6,810 bases of DNA from Acidilobaceae archaeon (GTDB lineage: Archaea > Thermoproteota > Thermoprotei_A > Sulfolobales > Acidilobaceae), in the NCBI GenBank assembly GCA_026985435.1, contig JALSQL010000154.1:1-6810 (forward strand). Reading direction: 5' to 3'. A model generated the notes under the pieces. The model saw only the letters and a list, made by a program, of their open reading frames with translations. It did no database searches and was not told the origin of the DNA. Within the stretch, counting starts at the first letter, position 1. The number at the start of each line of letters is the position of its first letter. A program made the translations under genes and the position numbers. Below are positions 1-5,422 of the stretch, piece by piece.

Positions 1-795
1 CACCCTCATGCCCAGGTCCCTCGCCACCCGTATGCTGGTCTTGGTCTCGTAGACTGGGAGGGGCTCGGGGGTTGCTACGAGTATGAGGCTCGCCCTGGCG
101 GGGTCCCGGAGGAGGTCGGCCAGCCTCTTGTTCTCCCCCATGAGGCTCTCGAGCTTGCGCAGCACCGGGTCGTCGGGCTTGTAGTCCTGCCTCATGATCT
201 TGGCTATGGTGTAGCGTAGCGAGACTATCTTGAGGCGCAGCTGGTGGAGGTGGGTGAGCCAGAGCATGTAGAGGCGTGGGAGGTTGAGTATCCTGTGCGT
301 CACCCCCGTGGGTGGGGTGTCGACGACCAGGTAGTCGAGGCCGCGGCCGAGCCTGGAGGTGAGCTCCCTCAGTATCCTGAGGAACACCTCCTCCTCGAAC
401 CCCGGGGCGTGCCTGACCGCCCTGACCACGCCGTCGAGGTTCACCACCGTGAGGCCCGGCATGACCTGGCGTAGTAGGACAGCGTACTCCTCGGCCACCC
501 TCCTAGCGATGGTCTCCACGTCGTACTGTACTGCCTCGAAGCCCGCGGGGGTCCTCTGGGGCCTCGCGACCCTCCGGAGGCCGAGGTACTCGAGGAGGTG
601 CTTGGCCGGGTCGAGGCTGGCTAGGAGCGTGCGCCCATGCCTGGCCAGGGCTATGCTCGAGAGTATGCTCACAGTGGTCTTGCCGACTCCCCCCTTGCCC
701 ACCGAGAAGTAGACGTGCCCCCTGCCCGCGCCGCGGAGCAGGGCCCCCTCGAGGGCCTCGAGGCCCCTCCCCGCCTCCTGCAGGGGCTGGGTCAC
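1..795 (-). CDS. ArsA/Get3-family P-loop ATPase, C-terminus cut off by window edge
   Basis: The 265 visible residues are the N-terminal part of an ArsA/Get3-type ATPase. These soluble deviant-Walker ATPases load tail-anchored membrane proteins (Get3/TRC40) or energise arsenite efflux (ArsA). Seen: deviant Walker A GKGGVGKTT at residues 33-41 with the signature lysine K34; a switch-I-like SLDPAKHL at 60-67 (usual DPAH becomes DPAK); a switch-II DTPPTGVTHRILNLP at 159-173, where the common TGHT is TGVT; a helical stretch at about 185-232; and ATPEPLPVYET at 241-251, matching the family's PE-x-L-x-x-YET strand. The start is GTG at 795, giving a 4-base GTGA overlap with the upstream gene's stop; a GTG one codon earlier is possible, and TGA closes the frame just before it. 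Any client-binding or CxxC motifs lie outside the window. The family is secure. Choice between protein targeting and arsenite export is not: no ArsB- or ArsR-like gene is visible here. Confidence 0.93.
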   Translation of the reverse strand, partial: MTQPLQEAGRGLEALEGALLRGAGRGHVYFSVGKGGVGKTTVSILSSIALARHGRTLLASLDPAKHLLEYLGLRRVARPQRTPAGFEAVQYDVETIARRVAEEYAVLLRQVMPGLTVVNLDGVVRAVRHAPGFEEEVFLRILRELTSRLGRGLDYLVVDTPPTGVTHRILNLPRLYMLWLTHLHQLRLKIVSLRYTIAKIMRQDYKPDDPVLRKLESLMGENKRLADLLRDPARASLILVATPEPLPVYETKTSIRVARDLGMRV

Positions 796-1115
796 CACTC
801 ACCACCCAGAGAGGAGAAGTAGTCGGCCAGGACGTCGGCGCCGAGGAAGTGCATCCTCTCCATAACCCTAACCTCCTCCCTCAGGAGGGGCGCCAGTTCG
901 GCGGCGAGGCCCATGGGCACCAGGGGCAGGCCAACCATGCCCCCCAGCACGAGGCTTAGGAAGGCGTTCTCCATCTCCCTAAGCTGGAGCTGGAGAGTCT
1001 CGACGCTCTGCTCCTCGAGCGCCGTGAAGAGCCCCCGGAAGAGGGCCGCCACCTCCCTGAGGCTCGCCGCCGCCATCCGGAGGGCGCCGCGCAGCCTCCC
1101 CATAGCGTTGTCCAC
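792..1115 (-). CDS. Small helical protein coupled to the ArsA-like ATPase, function unknown
   Basis: This 107-residue protein is not one I recognise. It looks almost wholly alpha-helical: an amphipathic N-terminal half (about 5-50, with heptad-like leucines and glutamates from about 28), a hydrophobic stretch at about 51-78 rich in Gly, Leu, Met and Pro that could be one membrane span or a buried hairpin, then an acidic/basic helix and a short tail ending GGEW. It has four methionines in the last 60 residues and no cysteine. Codon use (AGG arginine, GC-rich third positions) matches neighbouring genes, and its stop overlaps the ATPase start as GTGA, so it is very likely real and translated with the ATPase. 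The start is GTG at 1115; ATG at 1103, preceded by GGGGTGGA, is a reasonable alternative that removes four residues. A role as partner or client adaptor of the ATPase is inference from coupling only. Confidence 0.8.
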   Translation of the reverse strand: MDNAMGRLRGALRMAAASLREVAALFRGLFTALEEQSVETLQLQLREMENAFLSLVLGGMVGLPLVPMGLAAELAPLLREEVRVMERMHFLGADVLADYFSSLGGEW

Positions 1116-1140
1116 CCCAGTATAGTGGGCTGGGGGGAGC

Positions 1141-1145
1141 TAATA
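1141..1145 (-). promoter_or_regulatory. Weak TATA-like element before the helical-protein/ATPase pair
   Basis: Reading the minus strand, GTATTAG is the only AT-rich patch in the 92-base gap after cstA. Its centre lies about 28 bases before GTG 1115, the distance expected of an archaeal TATA box for a leaderless or nearly leaderless transcript. The match to consensus is poor and readthrough from cstA is equally possible. A second patch, TATA at 1124-1121, is too close to either start to serve as the box. Confidence 0.3.
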
Positions 1146-1167
1146 CGCGCGGGGCCACAGGGGCCCT

Positions 1168-1183
1168 GGAAGAAAGGAGGGGG
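1168..1183 (-). terminator. Possible pyrimidine-tract terminator after cstA
   Basis: On the minus strand, 25 to 40 bases after the cstA stop, there is an uninterrupted 16-base pyrimidine tract (CCCCCTCCTTTCTTCC). It is followed immediately by an 11-base near-palindrome (arms CAGGG and CCCTG at 1158-1168). Archaeal terminators are usually U-rich pyrimidine tracts; this one is richer in C than T, so it is a weak candidate. Confidence 0.3.
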
Positions 1184-1207
1184 CTACAGGCTGGGGGCTG
1201 GGCGGGG

Positions 1208-3070
1208 CTAGGCTGGCCTCGCCTTGGAGGCGCTGCTGAGGCCCTTGGCGAAGAGCCCTATCAGTACCAGGTTTAGCAGCAGGCTTACGGCGACGATTAT
1301 GCCGGAGCCCGCCCTCTGTATGGCTGGCACGTGCGGCATCACCACCACGAGCCACCAGCCGAGGGCGACGGTCACTGTCAGCCATAGGAAGAGGGCTGGC
1401 ACCATTATCAGCCATGCCGTGCCTCCGCGTATCCTGAGTATGGCGTAGACCCAGAGGGCGCTCGTGAGCAGGGCTAGCGCCGCCATGAGCTGGTTCACGC
1501 CGGCGAAGGCCGGCCACACCACCCTGTAGGCTCCGAATAGCTTCCCACCTATCACCACTGTCGGGTATGCCATCACAGCGCCGAAGAGCACTGCGAGGAT
1601 ACTAGCGCTCCACCTGTTAGCTATGACCCTGTAGGCGACAGGGCTCTTCTCCTCCAGCCAGTCGAACATCTCCTGCCACGCGAACCTCGCGAGCCTGGTC
1701 GCCGTGTCTAGCGTTGTGAGTATGAAGGTGGCTAGGGCTATCAGGGAGAAGAGCTTGAACACGCTGAAGGCCGTGCCGAAGCTGCCGCCCAGCCTACTCA
1801 CGGCCTCGCCGACCATGTAGCCGTAGCCAGTGGCGAACCTGCCTATAGCGTTCATCTTGAGCAGGTCGGCGCTCCCGAGGAGCTTGACAAGGTCGGGCGC
1901 CTGGTAGGCTATGGATATGGGTAGTATCACGGCGAGGCTGGAGACAGCGCCCTCGGTGAGCATGCCTCCGTAGCCGACAAGCAGGGCGTCCATCTCGCTG
2001 GAGAGCTGCTTGCTGCTTGTACCGCTAGCTACCACGGAGTGGAACCCGCTCAGGGCCCCGCAGGCGATGATCAATGGTATCGCGGGCCAGAAGGGCGTGG
2101 GCTGCTTCTGGAAGATCGGCGGCGCGAAGCTGGTGTAGGCGGGGAGGCGGAGGGGCTCATTGAAAACTAGTATCGCGCTAACGCCCGCTATCGCGATGAA
2201 GGTCCAGAGGAGGTAGGCGTTGAGGTAGTCCCTCGGCTGTAGCAGGTACCACACAGGCAGGCTGGCGGCTATGAAGGCGTAGAGCGCTAGCACGACCACC
2301 CAGAAGTGGTAGGTGGGCTCCCACACGAGCTTCATCGCCTTGAGCTGCGCATGGATTACGTCTATCCCAGTGGCGTTAGCGTAGGCTAAGACGGTCTCCT
2401 TGGGTATCGAAGCGGCTGGGTGGTAACCGACGAGGAGCGGCACCTTGTAGGCGTAGTAGAACCCTAGCGCTGCGAGGATTAGCGTTATCGCCGTGGATAG
2501 CTTGACGTCGATGTTAAGCCTGTACACCATCACTCCAAGCATCAGGGCTAGTGGCATGTAGATTATCGCCTGCGTGGCAGCCTTGGGCTCGATTGTGTAG
2601 AGTACCGCGGCGACGCTGAGGAATGCTGCCACGACCAGGATCAGCGCCGAGTACACGTAGACTAGGAATATGTACTTGGCCTTCCTGCCCATCACGTTCT
2701 CGCTGATGCTCATTATCGAGAGGCCGCCGTAGCGCACGCTCGCCATGAGAGCCAGGTAGTCGTGCACGGCCCCTATGAAGACGTTGCCGAAGAGCACCCA
2801 GAGCAGCGGGAGGAACCACCCGTAGGCCATCGCTATGGCTGGGCCTACTATGGGGCCGGCCCCGGCTATGCTGGCGAAGTGGTGGCCGTAGAGGACGTAC
2901 TTGTTGGCCGGCACGTAGTCTACGCCGTCGAACTTCTCGATGGCTGGGGTCTTCCTGTTGGGGTCAGCCCTGACGACCCTCCGCTCGAGCAGGTTCCTAC
3001 CATAGTAGATATATGCTATAGCGTAGATCACGAAGACTATAACAGCTATCTCGATCATTACAACGCTCAC
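1208..3070 (-). CDS. cstA: CstA-family membrane transporter (carbon starvation protein A)
   Basis: This is a 620-residue polytopic inner-membrane carrier of the CstA family. Characterised bacterial members import pyruvate by ion symport and have been linked to peptide uptake during carbon starvation. Signature stretches are present in order: DGVDYVPANKYVLYGHHF at 48-65 followed by the glycine-rich SIAGAGPIVGPAIA (67-80); AVHDY at 101-105; LPVWYLLQPRDYLNAY at 271-286; GTSSKQLSSEMDALLVGYG (350-368) leading into MLTEGA; TLDTATRLARF at 453-463; and VWPAFAGVNQLMAAL at 518-532. About 15 or more hydrophobic segments are spread along its length. At 620 residues it is shorter than E. coli CstA (about 700). 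The start is GTG at 3070, overlapping the upstream stop as GTGA and preceded by GGGGGTGGGG; ATG 3058 is an alternative. The C-terminal tail is short and basic. Family is secure; the exact substrate cannot be read from sequence. Confidence 0.96.
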   Translation of the reverse strand: MSVVMIEIAVIVFVIYAIAYIYYGRNLLERRVVRADPNRKTPAIEKFDGVDYVPANKYVLYGHHFASIAGAGPIVGPAIAMAYGWFLPLLWVLFGNVFIGAVHDYLALMASVRYGGLSIMSISENVMGRKAKYIFLVYVYSALILVVAAFLSVAAVLYTIEPKAATQAIIYMPLALMLGVMVYRLNIDVKLSTAITLILAALGFYYAYKVPLLVGYHPAASIPKETVLAYANATGIDVIHAQLKAMKLVWEPTYHFWVVVLALYAFIAASLPVWYLLQPRDYLNAYLLWTFIAIAGVSAILVFNEPLRLPAYTSFAPPIFQKQPTPFWPAIPLIIACGALSGFHSVVASGTSSKQLSSEMDALLVGYGGMLTEGAVSSLAVILPISIAYQAPDLVKLLGSADLLKMNAIGRFATGYGYMVGEAVSRLGGSFGTAFSVFKLFSLIALATFILTTLDTATRLARFAWQEMFDWLEEKSPVAYRVIANRWSASILAVLFGAVMAYPTVVIGGKLFGAYRVVWPAFAGVNQLMAALALLTSALWVYAILRIRGGTAWLIMVPALFLWLTVTVALGWWLVVVMPHVPAIQRAGSGIIVAVSLLLNLVLIGLFAKGLSSASKARPA

Positions 3071-3351
3071 TGGGCCCCACCCCCGACTCTTCCCTTAATG
3101 GTTGCGGGCACCTCGCCGACCCAGATGGCTGGCCCTACAAGTATGAGGAACCAGCCTAGGATGAGTGTGGCGGACTCCCTGTCGAGCCCGGCGGGCTTGC
3201 CCTCCACCTTGAGGGTCTTCGTGGCGTTGTCGAACTTGACGGTGGCGTACGTGCCGATCTTCTTGTTGGCGGCGCCGTAGGCTATCCCGTAGATTAGGAA
3301 TATCACCCCGAGGATGGTCACGATGGCGCCAAGCGCTGCCCTCCCATTCAC
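3067..3351 (-). CDS. Small two-span membrane protein coupled to CstA
   Basis: This is a 94-residue protein of no family I recognise. It has two clear hydrophobic spans, at about 7-27 (LGAIVTILGVIFLIYGIAYG) and 62-80 (TLILGWFLILVGPAIWVGE). They are joined by a polar loop of about 34 residues that reads like a beta hairpin (TYATVKFDNATKTLKVEG) and contains an NAT sequon at 42-44, the kind used in archaeal N-glycosylation. The tail is basic and glycine-rich. TAG lies directly before GTG 3351, so translation cannot begin further upstream; GGGGGTGGGG lies 3-12 bases ahead as ribosome site. The stop overlaps the cstA start by four bases, so the two proteins are probably made together. Bacterial CstA-type carriers often have a small partner (YbdD/YjiX), but that is a soluble protein of different make-up. 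This may be an archaeal accessory subunit; that role is inferred from coupling. Confidence 0.88.
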   Translation of the reverse strand: MNGRAALGAIVTILGVIFLIYGIAYGAANKKIGTYATVKFDNATKTLKVEGKPAGLDRESATLILGWFLILVGPAIWVGEVPATIKGRVGGGAQ

Positions 3352-3353
3352 CT

Positions 3354-3387
3354 ACCCCACCCCCTATGGGTTTGACTCTAGTGGGGT
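3354..3387 (-). promoter_or_regulatory. Leader inverted repeat covering the ribosome site of the cstA operon
   Basis: ACCCCAC in the leader RNA (3387-3381) pairs perfectly with GUGGGGU (3360-3354), and a U-G pair at 3380/3361 extends the stem to eight pairs around an 18-base loop. The 3' arm is most of the purine-rich ribosome site and ends three bases before the GTG start. Inside the loop CCC-AUA-GGG (3370-3362) offers a competing mini-hairpin. If it folds, it would hide the ribosome site. Runs of G and C make such matches easier to find by chance. Confidence 0.45.
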
Positions 3388-3390
3388 GTC

Positions 3391-3400
3391 CTACCGGTAG
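3391..3400. promoter_or_regulatory. Perfect 10-bp palindrome CTACCGGTAG, candidate operator
   Basis: CTACCGGTAG is its own reverse complement with no mismatch. It sits 17 bases from the TATA box, on the cstA side, where the transcript of that operon should start. An archaeal repressor bound there would block polymerase. No regulator gene is recognisable in the window, so the binding protein is unknown. Confidence 0.45.
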
Positions 3401-3416
3401 TATCGGAGGTAAGGTG

Positions 3417-3424
3417 TTTTTAAA
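3417..3424. promoter_or_regulatory. Symmetric TATA box of a divergent promoter
   Basis: TTTTTAAA (TTTAAAAA on the other strand) closely matches the crenarchaeal TATA box in a GC-rich setting. Counting about 26 bases either way predicts starts near 3446 for the plus-strand genes (leader about 60 bases) and near 3394 for the cstA operon (leader about 43 bases). Purine-rich AAGGTG lies just upstream on the plus strand, as a BRE would. Which direction dominates cannot be told; both units need a promoter in this 156-base gap and no better candidate is visible. Confidence 0.6.
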
Positions 3425-3438
3425 TGTTCTAAAAGCGC

Positions 3439-3454
3439 GGGCGTCGGTACGCCC
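3439..3454 (+). promoter_or_regulatory. GGGCGT/ACGCCC dyad at predicted rightward transcript start
   Basis: Perfect 6-bp arms (3439-3444 and 3449-3454) flank a 4-base CGGT. The dyad brackets the predicted start near 3446, so it could be an operator or form a small hairpin at the very 5' end of the RNA. The remaining bases to 3507 are G/C-rich and show no further element beyond weak GGCC/GGCCGCC repeats. Confidence 0.35.
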
Positions 3455-3507
3455 TGGGAAGGCATAACAGCCGGGGGCCTGGCTGGCCGCCGGGGGGCTG
3501 GGCGGGT

Positions 3508-4224
3508 TTGGGGATTCCCGAGTGGCTCCGGGGGGCTGCGGCGGCCGCCGTTGTGCTGGTGGCCCTGGCGAGCTTCCCCGCGGTGATCTGGTTCTTCCAC
3601 TTCAGGAGGAGGATGATCAGGAGGATAGCCTGGGTGGCGAGGGACCTGGAGGAGGCGCTCCGCCCTAGGGACAAGAGGTACTGGTACCTCGGCTACCTGG
3701 TGGGCTTCCGGGCCAGGTACTGGGTCAACCGCGGGCCCGTGACGACGGCGGCGGCACTCTACATCATACCACCCTACCACGTGTTCTTCTACCTGCCAGT
3801 AGTCATACTCGCCAGGCGGAGGGAGCGGCTGGACCTCGCGGTGGCCCTCCGGAGCACGGGCATCGGGGGGGAGGCTCACATAGTGGACCCCAGCGATAGG
3901 GGGGCCGTGGGGAGCCTCCGGGCCGACGGGGTCGACACTTCCAGGCTCCGGCGGGGGAGCGTGGCCCTCGGCGGCAGGGTGCTCGAGGCCTACCACACGG
4001 GCGGGGGCGGCGCCCTCGAGGAGGCTAGGAGGCTCGCGGGGGAGCTGGAGGGGCTGGGCGCTAGGGTGAGGAGGGTCACGGTGGATGCTGGTAGGGCTAG
4101 GATATACGTCTCCCTAACACCCCCGCAGGGCGGGCCCGTGGCGCCCCTGGCGGAGGCGGTGCTCCGTGCAGCGGCCCGAGCAGCGCGGGGGGCGGCTGAG
4201 CCCGGAGGCGGCGCTGCTGGCTAG
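3508..4224 (+). CDS. Membrane-anchored protein of unknown function
   Basis: This is a 238-residue protein that I do not assign to a family. An N-terminal span (about 9-30) is followed by a strongly basic stretch HFRRRMIRR (31-39), so the N-terminus probably faces out. An aromatic, charged region (RDKRYWYLGYLVGFRARYW, about 54-72) leads to a second hydrophobic segment at about 78-102 (ALYIIPPYHVFFYLPVVILA), closed by RRRERLD. The rest (about 105-205) looks like a small alpha/beta cytoplasmic domain, with helix EEARRLAGELEGL then strands RRVTVDAGRARIYVSL. The last 25 residues are Ala/Gly/Arg-rich and lie over the next gene. The start is TTG 3508, the first ATG/GTG/TTG after the in-frame TAA at 3430-3432. 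No good ribosome site precedes it, so the start is uncertain. Codon use matches neighbours and the opposite-strand frame has no protein-like features. Confidence 0.75.
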   Translation: MGIPEWLRGAAAAAVVLVALASFPAVIWFFHFRRRMIRRIAWVARDLEEALRPRDKRYWYLGYLVGFRARYWVNRGPVTTAAALYIIPPYHVFFYLPVVILARRRERLDLAVALRSTGIGGEAHIVDPSDRGAVGSLRADGVDTSRLRRGSVALGGRVLEAYHTGGGGALEEARRLAGELEGLGARVRRVTVDAGRARIYVSLTPPQGGPVAPLAEAVLRAAARAARGAAEPGGGAAG

Positions 4225-4942
4225 GAGGCTCTCAACAGCGCTGGCGGCACCTGCGGGCCTCCACGAGGCCCCCACCCCGAGGCCTCACCCTCTCGGCCCG
4301 AGGCCCGGCGGCGACCCGTGGGCTCAGGCCGCGGGGCTCGCCTACCTGGTCGAGGCGGCTAGGCGTGGCGATGGGGTCGAGGAGGCCGTGGCTGGGATAG
4401 CGTGGTGGGCGGCCTCCGCCACGAGGCCGGGCGAGGCGCTCCGGGCCAGGCTCGCGGGCCTGAGGGCCAGGCGTGTGGGGCTCATGGGGCTCCTATCGCT
4501 GGCGGTGAGGCACGCCAGGGAGGGGAGCGCTGAGAGCCTCGAGAGGCTCGCAGCCGCGTTGGCGGGGGAGCTCTCCAGGCCCTGCGGGCGGGACCGCGGG
4601 CTCGAGATGGAGCGGGGGAGGCTGGAGCGGGGCATGAAGCGGCTGGGCCTCATGCTCGGGGTGACCCTCCCCGCGCTCTTCGTGGCGAGCCTCCTGTACA
4701 ACCCGCTGCTGGCCCTGGCCAGCCTGGCGGGCGCCGCGGCGGTGTGGGCGGCCGTGCTCCGGCTGGGCTCGCGGTTCAGGGAGGCGGTGGTCGAGTGCGA
4801 GTGGAGCGCCTGCACGCTCTCTAGGGAGGAGCTGCTAGACATAGCCTCGGGGAGGGACCTGCCGAGCGCCGCTGAGATGCTGGGGGTCAGGAGCCTCGGG
4901 GGAGTAGCGGTGGGCGGTAAGAGTTATACGGGTAAAAGATAA
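4166..4942 (+). CDS. Putative membrane protein with C-terminal helical hairpin, unknown function
   Basis: This 258-residue protein is not recognised. The N-terminal 50 residues are Pro/Arg/His-rich and probably disordered. Residues about 52-140 are helical and Ala/Arg-rich (LAYLVEAARR, EAVAGIAWWAA, ESLERLAAALAGEL). A charged helix at 145-158 leads to two tight membrane spans at about 160-178 and 181-199 (LMLGVTLPALFVASLLYNP, then LLALASLAGAAAVWAAVL). A cytosol-like tail follows with CEWSAC (211-216) and a basic end GKSYTGKR. Start GTG 4166 has GGAGG nine bases ahead (4152-4156), inside the upstream gene; the two genes overlap by 59 bases in different frames, arguing for coupled translation. 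The last nine codons are strikingly AT-rich compared with the body, probably because promoter-like sequence for the next gene begins there. Membrane partner of the upstream protein is a fair guess, no more. Confidence 0.78.
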   Translation: MQRPEQRGGRLSPEAALLARRLSTALAAPAGLHEAPTPRPHPLGPRPGGDPWAQAAGLAYLVEAARRGDGVEEAVAGIAWWAASATRPGEALRARLAGLRARRVGLMGLLSLAVRHAREGSAESLERLAAALAGELSRPCGRDRGLEMERGRLERGMKRLGLMLGVTLPALFVASLLYNPLLALASLAGAAAVWAAVLRLGSRFREAVVECEWSACTLSREELLDIASGRDLPSAAEMLGVRSLGGVAVGGKSYTGKR

Positions 4943-4945
4943 TTC
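4923..4945 (+). promoter_or_regulatory. Possible internal promoter for the DsrE-like gene
   Basis: The end of the preceding gene and its first intergenic bases hold TTATACG (4923-4929) and AAAAGATAATTC (4934-4945), an isolated AT-rich patch in very GC-rich DNA. A box centred near 4940 would give a start near 4966 and a leader of about 30 bases before ATG 4998. A short GGAG/CTCC inverted repeat (4948-4959) follows. Neither patch matches the TATA consensus as well as the one at 3417. Confidence 0.35.
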
Positions 4946-4997
4946 TCGGAGTTAGCTCCCACCGGCTGTATCGCGGTGTGGGGTGGGGCGAGGAGGG

Positions 4998-5402
4998 ATG
5001 GCGGGGAGGCTGCTGGTGGTGGTTACGAGTAGCGACGCGGAGAAGGTCCTCGAGGCCATGCTCATAGCGGCTAACGCTAGGGAGATGGGCTACGAGACGT
5101 ACCTCTACTTCACACTCAACGGCGTCGAGGCCCTGGTGAGGGGGCAGATCAACAGGCTGAAGCCCAGCAAGGGCACGATATCCTCCAACCTGAGGAGGAG
5201 GGCCGACCGCCTCGGGCTACCCTCCAGCCTGGAGGATTTCTACGACGAGCTCAGGAGCGCTGGGGTGAGGGTGCTGGTTGACGAGCCCAGCCTACTCGCA
5301 GCCGGCCTAACCCGGGGGGACCTGCTGCCGGTAGACGGCCTGGCGGGCCCTGGGCTCCCCGCGGCGGTGGCCGGCGAGGGGGGCGGCGTAATAGTGCTCT
5401 AG
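4998..5402 (+). CDS. DsrE/DsrF-like small protein without the usual cysteine
   Basis: This 134-residue protein has the DsrE-like alpha/beta fold pattern. Strand one LLVVVTSS (5-12) leads to helix AEKVLEAMLIAANAREMG (14-31), strand YLYFTLNGVEAL (35-46), a charged middle (RLKPSKG, LRRRADRLG) and VRVLVDEPSLLAAGLTRGDLL (90-110), the stretch that in DsrE/TusD and archaeal relatives reads like CxxS-x(3)-G. Here the expected cysteine position is Asp95 or so, and the whole protein has no cysteine. Family members move persulfide sulfur on that cysteine, so this one is unlikely to be a sulfur carrier; it may be a structural subunit or bind something else. ATG 4998 was chosen because homology begins there, with AGGAGGG touching it; GTG 4983, five codons earlier, is possible. 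It follows the previous gene by 55 bases and precedes the peptidase by 20. Confidence 0.8.
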   Translation: MAGRLLVVVTSSDAEKVLEAMLIAANAREMGYETYLYFTLNGVEALVRGQINRLKPSKGTISSNLRRRADRLGLPSSLEDFYDELRSAGVRVLVDEPSLLAAGLTRGDLLPVDGLAGPGLPAAVAGEGGGVIVL

Positions 5403-5422
5403 CCCGCCCCCGCCCCGGCCGG

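Noticed and set aside
359..712. Plus-strand open frame of 117 codons
   Set aside because: It lies antisense to the ArsA-like ATPase, whose motifs fix the real frame; its translation is compositionally odd and resembles no protein family.
1158..1168. CAGGG-G-CCCTG as a terminator hairpin
   Set aside because: A one-base spacer cannot form an RNA loop and no U-tract follows; it is noted only beside the pyrimidine tract.
2762..3280. Plus-strand open frame of 172 codons over the start of cstA
   Set aside because: It is antisense to the conserved CstA N-terminus and the small membrane gene; no features of its own.
3424..3432. ATG just after the TATA box as a possible start
   Set aside because: The frame closes at TAA after two codons.
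3391..3996. Minus-strand open frame of 201 codons spanning the divergent promoter
   Set aside because: Its product is a Pro/Arg/Glu-rich string typical of antisense reading in GC-rich DNA; it crosses the TATA box and runs opposite a plus-strand frame with sensible membrane segments.
4342..4842. Minus-strand open frame rich in serine and alanine
   Set aside because: It is a mirror of the GAG/GCG/CTC-rich plus gene, has no recognisable motif and no ribosome site.
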